DNA from: Phytopythium helicoides | Taxonomy: Eukaryota; Oomycota; Peronosporomycetes; Pythiales; Pythiaceae | Assembly (NCBI GenBank): GCA_024867545.1 | Contig: JANFNE010000058.1 | Span: 186,001 to 250,000, forward strand | DNA: 64,000 bases | Reading direction: 5' to 3' | Shown: positions 52,535 through 61,780 of the stretch, piece by piece | How the letters are laid out: the number at the start of each line of letters is the position of its first letter | Numbering within the stretch: position 1 is the stretch's first letter | Notes under the pieces: generated by a model | Told to the model about the DNA's origin: nothing | Database searches by the model: none | What the model saw: the letters and a program-made list of their open reading frames with translations, nothing else | Made by a program: the position numbers and the translations under genes

Positions 52535-55285
52535 ATGGCTTCGCCCGAGAGCAAGCTCGGGGATGGTAAGCTAGTCGCAGACCTGGTAGATGACGATGAC
52601 CCCGCAGCAACCGGAAGTGGGGCAACTACACTAGAAACACTTGAGAACGACTTTCAAGAAGTACTCGCCGAGCTAGCAGGTGATAAGAGCCTCGAGCGAT
52701 TCCGTCTAGAGTACGAAAAGCTCCATCGCGCGCTCAAAAAGTCGAACGCCCAGGAAAAGAAATTAGTGAAGAAGTGCCGCGAGCTCAACGCCGAGATAAT
52801 CAACAATGCCGCCAAAGTGCAGACGGCGTTGAAGCTATCCCAGGAAGATCAAGCCAGCATCGCTTCGCTCAAGAAAGAAATGGAGAAAGCATGGAAGATG
52901 GTAGACGCGTCGCACGAAAAGGAGCTACGCGCTAAAGAGACGATCGCGCAACTGAAGGATGAGATCAACAACTTGTCACGGCTCGTTGAGCAAGGTGCAG
53001 GACTCAGTGTTGGCCAAGAAAATATGCTCAAAGAAGTTATGCGTGCGAAAGAGGAGCTTCTTCGCGCAAACGATGAGCACGAGGCAAATGCTCGAAAAGA
53101 CCACGACCGTATTCAAGAGCTCCACAAGCGCGTCAATGACGCGGAGGCGGCGGCGGCAACACAGCGCGCTGAAATCCAAGGCCTTCGTGACCAGCTCGCA
53201 GTGAAGTCTGCCGAGCAAGAGCGTGAGCTTCGGAGAAAGGAGCGGCTGGACAAAGAGCTCAAAGATGCCAAGGGTAAGCTGGACAAGCGAACTCAAGAGA
53301 ACACAGCACAGCAGGAGGCGCTTACAGAGGCTCAGACTGCTCGAGCAACCCTCGAGAAGCAACTGCTAGAGGCGCGTGGTACAATGGACAAGTATGCGCG
53401 CGACTACGAGGCACTGTTTTCACGTACGCAAAAGCTGACTGATCTCCTAAATGACCAAAACGAGCGCGTGGAGAACCTAGAAGTCGAGCGCCGAAATCTT
53501 GAAAATGCGTTGAAGCTCAAGCAAGACGAAGTAAACCGCGTGAAGCTCGAAAAGAATATGGCTGAGCGGAAGATAGATCGCGAGAAGCGCAGCTTACAAA
53601 AGCTTGAGGAAAAAATCGAAGATGAGCACACAGCCAAATTAGTACTGCAAGCGCAAATCAAGAGTATGCAGCGCGATCTGGACAATGATAAGGCAATCGA
53701 GGAGCACGTGCGCGCTGAGCTTGAATCTCTAGAGCGAGAGCGTGCAGTGCAACTCAAGAATGTCCAAAAGGCAGAAGCTCGAGTCCGCAAGACCCAAGAC
53801 GAAGTTAAGGCGGGAGAGCGCGTGACCAAAAACCTGGAGCAAGAGCTGGCTGGGTTCCAGGCAGAGGCTGCCAAGCAGCGCAAGCTGATCTACCAACTTG
53901 AGAAGGAGCGTGAAAAGTACGGGCTAGATGCATCCGAGCAGAAAAAGCTGCTGGCAGCAAGCCAGGAAGAAGTCAAGTTACAAGAAATGCGTGCTGCTGA
54001 AATGCAAAAGAAGGTTGGTGAGGCGGAAACCAAGCTGAAGCAACAGCAGCAGCTGTATGAAGCTGTGCGATCTGAGCGCAACCTGTATAGCAAGAACTTG
54101 ATCGAGTCTCAGGACGAGATTGCAGAAATGAAGCGCAAATTCAAGATCCTAACGCACCAGATTGAGCAGCTTAAAGAAGAGGTAGCAGCAAAGGATGTGG
54201 CGCTGGTGAAAGAGCATTTTGACCACCAAAAAGTTGAAAAGCAGCGGGAGCAGCACAAGAATGAACTCGCTAGACTTCGAGCTCTTCTCGCCACAAATGA
54301 GGAAACAATCAATAATCAAGATGCTGAAGTACGGAAGCTCAGTGCAATGCTGCGACGCATGGATGACGAAGCTCTCGCGCAACGCAAAGAATACGACCAG
54401 GTTGTCAACGAGCGCGACATCCTGGGCACACAGCTCATCCGACGCAACGATGAACTTGCTCTGCTGTACGAAAAACTCAAGATCCAGCAGTCTACTCTTG
54501 CGAAGGGAGAGGCTCAGTATGCAGAGCGGCTGCAAGATATTCGGGTGTTAAAGCTAAAGATCGCTGACCTCAAGCGTGAGCTTGCTATTGCACGACATCA
54601 GGTTGGTCAATCGGATGAGTTAAAACGTGAGGTATATCATTTGCAGCGAGAGTTATTGCAAGAGAAGACGAAGGTGAAAGCTCTTTCCGAAGAGCTAGAA
54701 AACCCCATGAATGTGCATCGGTGGCGGAAGCTAGAAGGTAGTGACCCTGCAACGTACGAGCTGCTCCAGAAAATCCAGACGTTGCAAAAACGCTTGATTC
54801 AGAAGACCGAAGAGGTGGTCGAGAAGGAGCTTGTCAATCAGGAGAAGGAGCGCCTATACCAGGAACTGAAGACGATTCTAGCTCGACAGCCTGGACCTGA
54901 GGTTGCGGAGCAACTAAGTTGGTACCAGCAAGTCGTGCGAGAAAAAGAAAAGCAGCTCAAAAGTCTGCTCAGCGAACAGAACATGTTCCAGTCACGTGAG
55001 AATGAGCTAAAGTTTGAGCTTGAGAGAGTCGCGCGAGAGCTGCATGACTTTAAGCGCAAATACTACAAGAAAAAGCTCGAGGATAAGCTGCGTCAGTCGA
55101 GCTCGAGTTCTAACCCGACCAAGAGTAGTGGGAACAATAGTGGGCAATTGCCTAATCTAGCCAGCGCGAATATTGGGAAGGGTGGCGGCAATACCCAACG
55201 ACCGACCCCAGCTGAAGCGCAGCGCCAATTAGCTGTGGCAGCGTCCAATCGATTCATCGGAGGTGGCTTTAGCCTCAATCAGTGA
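52535..55285 (+). CDS. CFAP58: CFAP58 (CCDC147), flagellar coiled-coil protein
   Basis: A single exon of 916 residues from the first ATG at 52535 (human CFAP58 is about 870). It is almost wholly coiled coil and matches the family throughout: ELAGDKSLERFRLEYEKLH, KKCRELNAEIINNAAKVQTA, IASLKKEMEKAWKMVD, QQQLYEAVRSERNLYSKNL, VVNERDILGTQLIRRNDELA, NPMNVHRWRKLEGSDPATYE and LARQPGPEVAEQL. The end, GGGFSL, matches the vertebrate tail. CFAP58 is needed for the axoneme and midpiece of sperm flagella; its presence implies a flagellated life stage. No frame break occurs across 2.75 kb, in contrast to several other genes here. Confidence 0.97.
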   Translation: MASPESKLGDGKLVADLVDDDDPAATGSGATTLETLENDFQEVLAELAGDKSLERFRLEYEKLHRALKKSNAQEKKLVKKCRELNAEIINNAAKVQTALKLSQEDQASIASLKKEMEKAWKMVDASHEKELRAKETIAQLKDEINNLSRLVEQGAGLSVGQENMLKEVMRAKEELLRANDEHEANARKDHDRIQELHKRVNDAEAAAATQRAEIQGLRDQLAVKSAEQERELRRKERLDKELKDAKGKLDKRTQENTAQQEALTEAQTARATLEKQLLEARGTMDKYARDYEALFSRTQKLTDLLNDQNERVENLEVERRNLENALKLKQDEVNRVKLEKNMAERKIDREKRSLQKLEEKIEDEHTAKLVLQAQIKSMQRDLDNDKAIEEHVRAELESLERERAVQLKNVQKAEARVRKTQDEVKAGERVTKNLEQELAGFQAEAAKQRKLIYQLEKEREKYGLDASEQKKLLAASQEEVKLQEMRAAEMQKKVGEAETKLKQQQQLYEAVRSERNLYSKNLIESQDEIAEMKRKFKILTHQIEQLKEEVAAKDVALVKEHFDHQKVEKQREQHKNELARLRALLATNEETINNQDAEVRKLSAMLRRMDDEALAQRKEYDQVVNERDILGTQLIRRNDELALLYEKLKIQQSTLAKGEAQYAERLQDIRVLKLKIADLKRELAIARHQVGQSDELKREVYHLQRELLQEKTKVKALSEELENPMNVHRWRKLEGSDPATYELLQKIQTLQKRLIQKTEEVVEKELVNQEKERLYQELKTILARQPGPEVAEQLSWYQQVVREKEKQLKSLLSEQNMFQSRENELKFELERVARELHDFKRKYYKKKLEDKLRQSSSSSNPTKSSGNNSGQLPNLASANIGKGGGNTQRPTPAEAQRQLAVAASNRFIGGGFSLNQ

Positions 55286-55401
55286 TCCGATATGCATCAA
55301 TAAAGTATGAACGAGCGCTTTTTGAGGCAATGCAGAGGTGTGGTTACATTGAGCTCCTTCACGACATGATCTAAATGCGCGCCTCAGACTACATGAATTG
55401 C

Positions 55402-56242
55402 TCACAAGTCGTCGTGGTCGACAGCAGGCTCCTCTTGCACAGGACAAACTAGGTGTGACGCGTTAGCTTACTGTGGTAAGGTGACATATTTTGAAACGAG
55501 ACGCACCTTGCAGCGCGTTGACGCACATGCGGTCCTTCGCGGGAGAGAAGTCGTTGAAAAAGGCCCGCGTCAACTCGTCCTCGTACTCGCCGACGAACGC
55601 TGTGCACTACCAACGCCACCATCCGCGTGAGCTTTTGGCGTGGGTGACTATGAATCGTCAGGAAGCAACTTACAGCATCGTTGACAATTTTTTTTCCCTT
55701 CTTGGAGTCGAGAGGCAGAGCCTGCGGGATCGCGCTGCACACGTTGTCGAGCACTTCGAGGATGCGCGCCTCGCTGCGCGAGAACTTGACTTTCTTCTTC
55801 TCCTCGCTAATGCGGAACACGACGTCAATATCGTAGTCGTCCTGCATCGAGTTGTTTGTCAATCACTGTCGCGCTTCATTCCGCCATGGTGCTCACGGTC
55901 GTACCACGGTGTTATTGAGCTGCGTCTCGATCTCAAACACGATCGACTTGCAGACTAACGCCCACACGAACGTCAGTCGGTCAAACCAGCGTTGCATCGC
56001 TTTCTTGAAGCAAGCGAGCGCCGTACTGCAGCAGGAAGCGGGCTGGTTGGTGCCCTCGCAGTCGATCTCTTGGTGGCCCGCGGATTCAAAGCGCTTCGAG
56101 TGGTCCCATCTAAGCGAGCGCCACGTCAGACGGCCAAGCAGCAGTCGCACACCAATTAGAGGCGCCACCACCTGTCGGTCCAAGCAGCGCAGAGCGCCGG
56201 CAGGAGGAGCGCGACCAGCGCCAAGGAGCCGCTGCCACGCAT
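55402..56242 (-). CDS. Canopy-like ER saposin-fold protein ending HDDL
   Basis: ATG 56242 opens a signal peptide (MRGSGSLALVALLLPALCAA), followed by short exons. Family motifs appear in order: a CxxCxxC-like ASCCICKSIVFEIETQLNN, then VKFSRSEARILEVLDNVC, the canopy/DUF3456 core (canopy: Y..S..R..EV...IC), then FVGEYEDELTRAFFNDFS and MCVNALQEEPAVDHDDL. The final HDDL resembles HDEL/KDEL retrieval signals, so an ER-lumen location is likely. Introns I could place start after TDR, at the GTACGG donor, after NNT and near 55680, and the last joins LQ to EEPAVD. The third join is off by one base beside an eight-T run (55688-55695). In animals, canopy-3 is a co-chaperone of GRP94, whose gene is the divergent neighbour. 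Confidence 0.8.
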
Positions 56243-56301
56243 GATGATCGGCCACGTTGCTGAAAATGGCGGTGCAATCGTCAGCAAAAAAAACAAGGGC
56301 T

Positions 56302-56320
56302 CTTGGCACTCCCCGATTGG
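56302..56320 (-). promoter_or_regulatory. ERSE-like element (CCAAT-N9-CCAAG) facing the canopy gene
   Basis: On the minus strand this reads CCAAT, nine bases, CCAAG; the animal ERSE is CCAAT-N9-CCACG, so one of ten bases differs while spacing is exact. It starts 60 bp upstream of the canopy ATG. Its CCAAT is part of a TTTCAACCAAT copy (56326-56316). Confidence 0.5.
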
Positions 56321-56326
56321 TTGAAA
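56316..56326 (-). promoter_or_regulatory. TTTCAACCAAT element
   Basis: A copy of the shared 11-mer, overlapping the CCAAT of the ERSE-like element. It is oriented towards the canopy gene, about 75 bp upstream of its ATG. Confidence 0.5.
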
Positions 56327-56670
56327 ATAGAGGCGATATTGAAGCTACGATCTGTTTTGAGAGGGTATTCTAGAAGTGCCCCAAAGATACCACGTGGCCG
56401 CCCCAAAGCGTCGCGATCGCAAATCGCAGCCACCCGAGCCCCACGACCCGTCGACGGCGACCGTAGCTGTGCACGCGAGAACTGCAGGCATGTGAGCGGA
56501 CGCGTCAACAGCTTGCGCAGAATCCGCTTGTGGCGCTGGCTGGGCCACGTATCCGACGCTGAGTGTGTCCGACCGACAGGATCCGACGTCGGATACCGTC
56601 GCGATCGCAGCGAGCGCCTCCTCATACATTTTCCAAGAGAGTCAAAGTATCGATTTTCGAAAAAAGCGAC

Positions 56671-56681
56671 TTTCAGCCAAT
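56671..56681 (+). promoter_or_regulatory. TTTCAGCCAAT element
   Basis: Identical to the La and CEP192-like copies. It provides the CCAAT of the GRP94 ER-stress element, about 140 bp before the ATG. Confidence 0.6.
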
Positions 56682-56695
56682 GGCGCGCGTCCACG
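56677..56695 (+). promoter_or_regulatory. Perfect ER-stress element (CCAAT-N9-CCACG) upstream of GRP94
   Basis: CCAAT at 56677-56681, nine bases, CCACG at 56691-56695: an exact match in sequence and spacing to the animal ERSE bound by NF-Y and ATF6, oriented towards GRP94 and 126 bp before its ATG. Confidence 0.65.
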
Positions 56696-56821
56696 AGCGG
56701 GTTGACCAGCAACTGGTTTCCCCGAACGGCTTTCTGCGATCCAGATCCGCCGACGGCAAGGCAACCACTCACTATCGAATCCGACTGGCGGCGCGCAAGT
56801 GCAACCTCGAGAAAGGCCAAG

Positions 56822-59415
56822 ATGGGCAAGCGACTGGCGCTCGTGCTGCTGGCGCTGGTCGCCGCGCTCTGCTGCGCGCTCCAGTCGCCTCACGTTGCGG
56901 TGATGGCCCAGGCCGTGGCGTCCGACGCCGAAGACGTGCTAGGGTGCGTTGCTCTTTTCGTTTCGTCTGCCAACATGGCTACACAGCTAACGCAGCTGTG
57001 GTGGTGGGCAGACGCAGCGAGCCGACGCTGTTCGTCGACGATCTGGACGACGCGCCCGTGGTGGGCGGCGAGAAGTTCGAGTTCCAGGCCGAGGTGTCGC
57101 GCCTCATGGATATCCTCATCAACTCGCTGTACAAGACCAAGGAGATCTTCCTGCGCGAGCTCATCTCGAACGCCTCGGACGCGCTCGACAAGATCCGCTT
57201 CCTCGCGCTCTCGGACGACTCGGTGCTCGGCAAGACCAAGGACCTGGAGATCCGCATCACGTTCGACAAGGACGCGCGCACGCTCACGATCCGCGACACG
57301 GGCGTCGGCATGACCAAGAAGGAGCTGGTTGCTAACCTCGGCACGGTCGCCAAGTCGGGCACAGCCAACTTTGTCGAGGTCATGCAGAAGAGCGGCGACG
57401 CCAGCCTCATCGGCCAGTTTGGCGTCGGCTTCTACTCGGTCTACCTCGTCGCCGACCGCGTGCGCGTCGTGTCCAAGAACAACGACGACGACCAGCACAT
57501 CTGGGAGTCGGACGCCAATGCCTCGTTCACGGTCGTCAAGGACCCGCGCGGCAACACTCTAGGTCGCGGCACGGAGATCACGCTGTTCCTCAAGCCCGAG
57601 GCAACCGAGTTCCAGAACCAGGACCGACTCAAGGGTCTTGTGGGCCACTACAGCGAGTTCATTAACTTCCCCATCTACCTCAACACGAGCTCGACCGAGA
57701 CGTTCGAGGTGGAGGAGGAAGACGACGAGCCGGTGACCACCGAAACCGAAGATGAGGACCAGGACGAGGACAGCGAGGAGCTCAAGGCCACGGACGAGGA
57801 AGACGATGAGTCGGCTCCAGCAGAAAAGAAGACTCGCACGGAGACCCGTACAGTGTGGTCGTGGGAGCGTGTGAACGAGGTCAAGGCCATCTGGACTCGC
57901 CCGAAGGAGGACATATCCGAAGAGGAGTACCAGAGCTTCTACAAGTCGCTCCACAAGTCCCAGGATGACCCGAACACGTGGATTCACTTCAAGGCCGAGG
58001 GTGAGCTTGAGTTCAAGTCGATTCTCTTCATCCCGAGCTACGCTCCTCCGAACATGTACAACCGTTTTGAGAAGCACAAGGCCGACATCAAGCTGTATGT
58101 GCGCAAGGTGCTGATCACGGACGACTTCGAGGACTTCCTTCCGCGCTACCTCAACTTCATTGTCGGTGTCGTGGACTCGGACGATCTCCCCATCAACGTC
58201 TCGCGCGAGACGCTTCAGGAGAACAAAATTCTGCGCGTGATCCGTAAGAAGCTCGTGCGTAAGGTCCTGGAGATGCTGCGCAAGCTCTCGGAGGACGAGA
58301 GCGAGGATGACGACGATGACGACGAAGAGGAAGAGGAGGACGAGGAGGAAGAGGCGGCTGCTGATGCCGAGGCGGCAGACAAGAAGGACGCCGAGGAAGG
58401 AGAGGAGGAGGACGACGAGGACCTGCCCATCAACGAAAAGTACAACCAGTTCTGGGAGCAGTTTGGCAAGAACATTAAGCTCGGCGTCATGGATGATGCG
58501 TCAAACCGCGCCAAGCTCGTGAAGCTGCTTCGTTTCAAGTCCAACAAGAGCGACGGCAAGTGGATGTCGTTGGACCAGTATGTCTCGCGCATGAAGGACT
58601 GGCAGGACTCGATCTACTACATCGCTGGCGAGTCTCCCGAGGCCTGCTCCAAGTCGCCGTTCATGGAGAAGCTCAAGGCCAAGGACCTCGAGGTTCTGTA
58701 CATGGTCGACACCCTGGACGAGTACACGCTTCAGCACGTGCCAGACTTTGAAGGCAAGAAGCTCGTGGCCATCACGAAGGAGGGTATCACTTTCGGTGAT
58801 GAGGATGAGAAGCTGGTCAGCAAGCGTGAGAAGGCGTACGCCTCCAAGTTCGAGCAGCTCACGATTGGTCTCAAGTTGCTCTACGGCGACAAGATCGCCG
58901 AGGTGACCATGTCACAGCGCGTGGTCGAGTCGCCTGCTGTGATGGTCACATCGCAGTGGGGCTACTCGGCGAACATGCAGCGTATCATCAAGGCGCAGAC
59001 GTTCGCCAGTCGCGACGGAGGTGGCCTCCAGGTCGGTCCTCAATCCGCGATCCTGGAGCTAAACCCGCGTCATCCGATCGTCGTCAAGCTGAACGAGCTC
59101 GTGACCAAGGCGGAAGACGTCGAGTCGCTCGACGAAAAGACCAGCGATCTCGCGTGGCTGCTGTACGACGCGGCCCTTATCAACTCTGGCTTCGACATGA
59201 CGGACGTGGACCACTTTGCGGCCCGCGTGTACCGCGTCATGCAGAGCAGCATGAATCTGGAGAGTATGGAGCTCGAGCCGGAAATTGAGGTGCCAGAAGG
59301 AGACGAGGACGACGCGACTGCTGACGAGGAGGAAGCCGAGGATGAGGAGGAGACAGCCTCACTCGACGATGAGGAGGAGCAGGAGCAGGTGGTCGACGAG
59401 AAGGATGAGCTGTAG
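56822..59415 (+). CDS. HSP90B1: Endoplasmin/GRP94, ER-lumen HSP90
   Basis: Two exons (56822-56943, 57012-59415; 68-bp intron) give 841 residues. A signal peptide ([20 protein letters not shown]) precedes the HSP90 N-domain: [20 protein letters not shown] with the ATP-binding [27 protein letters not shown] and [15 protein letters not shown]. An acidic charged linker follows, then [49 protein letters not shown] and C-domain blocks ([16 protein letters not shown]). An unusually long Asp/Glu tract ([16 protein letters not shown]) interrupts the middle domain just after [12 protein letters not shown]. The C-terminus is acidic and ends KDEL, the ER retrieval signal. GRP94 folds secretory and membrane proteins. 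The ERSE match upstream suggests unfolded-protein-response control. Confidence 0.98.
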
Positions 59416-59492
59416 GCTGCATAACACGCGTTGATTCTTTGCTTGTTTTTATCTTTTGGTTGCGCGTTGCACAAGGGGCTAAGCTAGAGTCA

Positions 59493-60136
59493 TCAGTCAT
59501 TGCCGAGCGAACTGGGCGCTGCATCTGCGTCTCCGTCCTCGCCCCAACACGCCGGGCGGCCTTTGCGCCAGCGCTCGTCGAGCTTTTCCATGGTGCACTC
59601 GAACAGTGGCTTGTGGATCTTCTTGCTGACAATGTTGTGCTGCTCGCAGAGCCACAGCGAAAAGCTCGTGCGCGAGTCGACACTGCTCGGCACCACCACA
59701 ATCGTCAGATTTCCGCGATGAGATCGCAGGGCATCTTCCCATCACCAAGACGCACCGCGGCGGCGACTTCTGGATCTCCTTCTGGAAGTCCTCGGCGCAG
59801 TGCACGCACGGGTACATGAGCGCGAGCGTCTCGATGAACGCCTTGGTCTTGGCCTGGTACTCGGGCGTCGGCTTCTCCGGGTAGTACACACCCATCGAGT
59901 GTAGCTGTACGGCACGCAGCACACACGACCTCGCTCAGCAATCGCCATCACCCATTATCGATCAGCCTTTCGAGCCGCACCAGTCCCCACGTGGCCGTGC
60001 CGAGCTCCTCGCGGCCCAGCGGACAGTCAGCCGGCGGGCTCTTGGGCTGCGATCCGCTCTTCTTCTTGCCCACGAAGCTCTTGAACATGTCGACCTTGGA
60101 CGCGCACGCCGGCTCGACGCAGTTCGGGTCGCTCAT
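59493..60136 (-). CDS. ERV1: FAD-linked sulfhydryl oxidase ERV1/ALR
   Basis: Three exons (60136-59981, 59904-59756, 59682-59493) join in phase for 164 residues. The ERV/ALR domain is complete: CPLGREELGTATWGLLHSMG, YYPEKPTPEYQAKTKAFIE, catalytic CxxC in MYPCVHCAEDF, and SRTSFSLWLCEQHNIVSKKI with HN, the FAD-contact motif. It continues FECTMEKLDERWRKGRPACW. The N-terminus has VEPACASK in place of the CxxC shuttle typical of ALR, with Cys residues at 6 and 10. ERV1 oxidises MIA40 in the mitochondrial intermembrane space. The C-terminal tail (GEDGDADAAPSSLGND) is short and acidic. Its stop lies about 77 bp from the GRP94 stop (convergent). It is divergent from the TPR gene (269 bp). Confidence 0.95.
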
Positions 60137-60405
60137 CTCGCCACCAGCGCGGCTGGATCGCCAATGTGCTTGTGACAAGCACGCCACTATGGTGTGCCGT
60201 TGTTATGGTACACTCAGGCGTGGGCGATGACTTCAACATGTGAAACGGTTGACCGACTCGACTCGAGTCGACGACACCACCAACGCTTCGCTCACGATGC
60301 TCAAACCCAAGGGATCTCCGCCAGTGTCGCCGTCGAGAGAGCCCAAGACTAACCCGTGCGTGTGTCGGTCGATGTGTTGAGCATCTCCAACGCTTCATTT
60401 ACGAA

Positions 60406-61756
60406 ATGGCGGACAGGTTGACGACGAATGTGACGCCGACCAACCCTCATGAAGGGACGCAACTAGCAGAGCCAACACCGCAACTCGACTTGCCACAGAG
60501 AGTGGATTCCCCAGCTAGCGTACGTGATTGTTCGCTCAAGTAGAGTTGGCGCGAGCTATTCATGGGATCGCACTCTTGGCAGATCAAAACGCCAGCCCGA
60601 GTGCTCGCGACGACGAGCGAAGAGCGGGTCAAGCAGACCGTCTTCTCGCCACATGCAGCTTCATTGAGGCAACTACAAACACACATTCGGAGTTCATTTG
60701 AGAATGGCGAAGAAATTATCTCCAAGCTCAGCGCGTGCTCGACTCAAAAACCCAAAGACAGAGAGCGAGCAGTCTCTGCGAAATGGATCAAGGAGTACAC
60801 AATGCTGGTGCGTGCACTCAACGTCCGACTAATAAACAACCCATATGTGCTAACGCGAAGGCACTATATCAGGCTGAATCGAGCAAGCGAGCAGGAAGGC
60901 ATGATGCCGAATGCAGCGCCTACCTCTGGTACGCAAACATTCGCTCAAACCCCAGACTATTGCAGCGGTGCCTTACTTAGACTTTCTCTGACCACCTCGC
61001 AGCCTTGGGATTCTTTACGACAATGCAGAGGATTACTACAAAGCCATCGACTACTACATGCTGATGCTTTCCATCAGCGAGAGTACCCACCACACCATGT
61101 TTATTGGCCTCGCAGCAAACTGCATCGGCGTCAACTACCAGCTCTTGTCGTCGGGCAGCAAGCAGTACGTCTACACTGGGAAGTTCATGGACGCGCAAAG
61201 CCACAGCCTGCGTTTGGCGATCGAGTACCATACCAAACACTTGGAAGTGACAGATGACGCCGGCAAGTTCGTCGCTCACCTGAATTTGGGTCTTACGCAC
61301 GGTTCGCTTGGCGACCCAAACGAGGCTGCTCGGCACCACCAGGAAGCGCTACGTCTTGCCATTCAGCTTAACAGCGCCTATGGTCAGAGCCTCGCGGTTG
61401 GTAACCTTGGACTACTTGCGAGTCGCCAAGGGGACATCGATACGGCGACCGCGTGCATGAACCAGCACCTGCAGCTGATCCAGTCGGTTAATGATCGACC
61501 GGGTGAGACCTTTGCTTGGATTCAACTTGGACACTTAGCTTCCAAGTCTGGAGATTATGCCAAGGCAGAGCGAGCGTTCGACCAAGCGTATCGGCTGGCG
61601 CAAGAAGTTGGCGCGACTGCGACAATGAAGCAATGCAGTTGCTACCTCGGCGTTGCGAGGGCTCGGATGCACATGACCGCGTACGTGGTTCAGCTGGTGA
61701 GTCCTTTGCTTGGAAATTGCACAACTTAGGAAGACTTTGCGAGCAGTTTCAGATAG
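60406..61756 (+). CDS. Tetratricopeptide-repeat protein
   Basis: ATG 60406 with a disordered leader, then a first helical exon, an intron at about 60805-60869, and TPR repeats. ALYQAESSKRAGRHDAECSA joins by a GTACGC donor to GILYDNAEDYYKAIDYYMLM. Later repeats are clear: KFVAHLNLGLTHGSLGDPNE, GQSLAVGNLGLLASRQGDID and ETFAWIQLGHLASKSGDYAK. The last short exon encodes EDFASSFR and a stop at 61754-61756. At least six TPRs are visible. The repeat register (paired GxY/GDxxxA helices with EYHTKHLEV) resembles the GPSM2/TTC29/Rapsyn-type group, several of which act in flagella or spindle orientation, but I cannot assign a specific orthologue. Only 24 bp separate its stop from the THOC3 stop on the other strand. 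Confidence 0.8.
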
Positions 61757-61780
61757 CGCGTCGCATTACTCTAATCGCAT

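Larger units (their letters stand above)
56243..56821. promoter_or_regulatory. Shared head-to-head promoter, canopy-like / GRP94
   Basis: 579 bp between the two start codons, with no gene. It contains one ER-stress-element match facing each gene and two TTTCRRCCAAT motifs, listed separately. Confidence 0.65.

Noticed and set aside
56303..57313. A 336-codon frame as an N-terminal extension of GRP94
   Set aside because: The signal peptide starts at the internal ATG 56822, and the upstream part overlaps the promoter with its ER-stress element. The frame beyond 56943 is intron.
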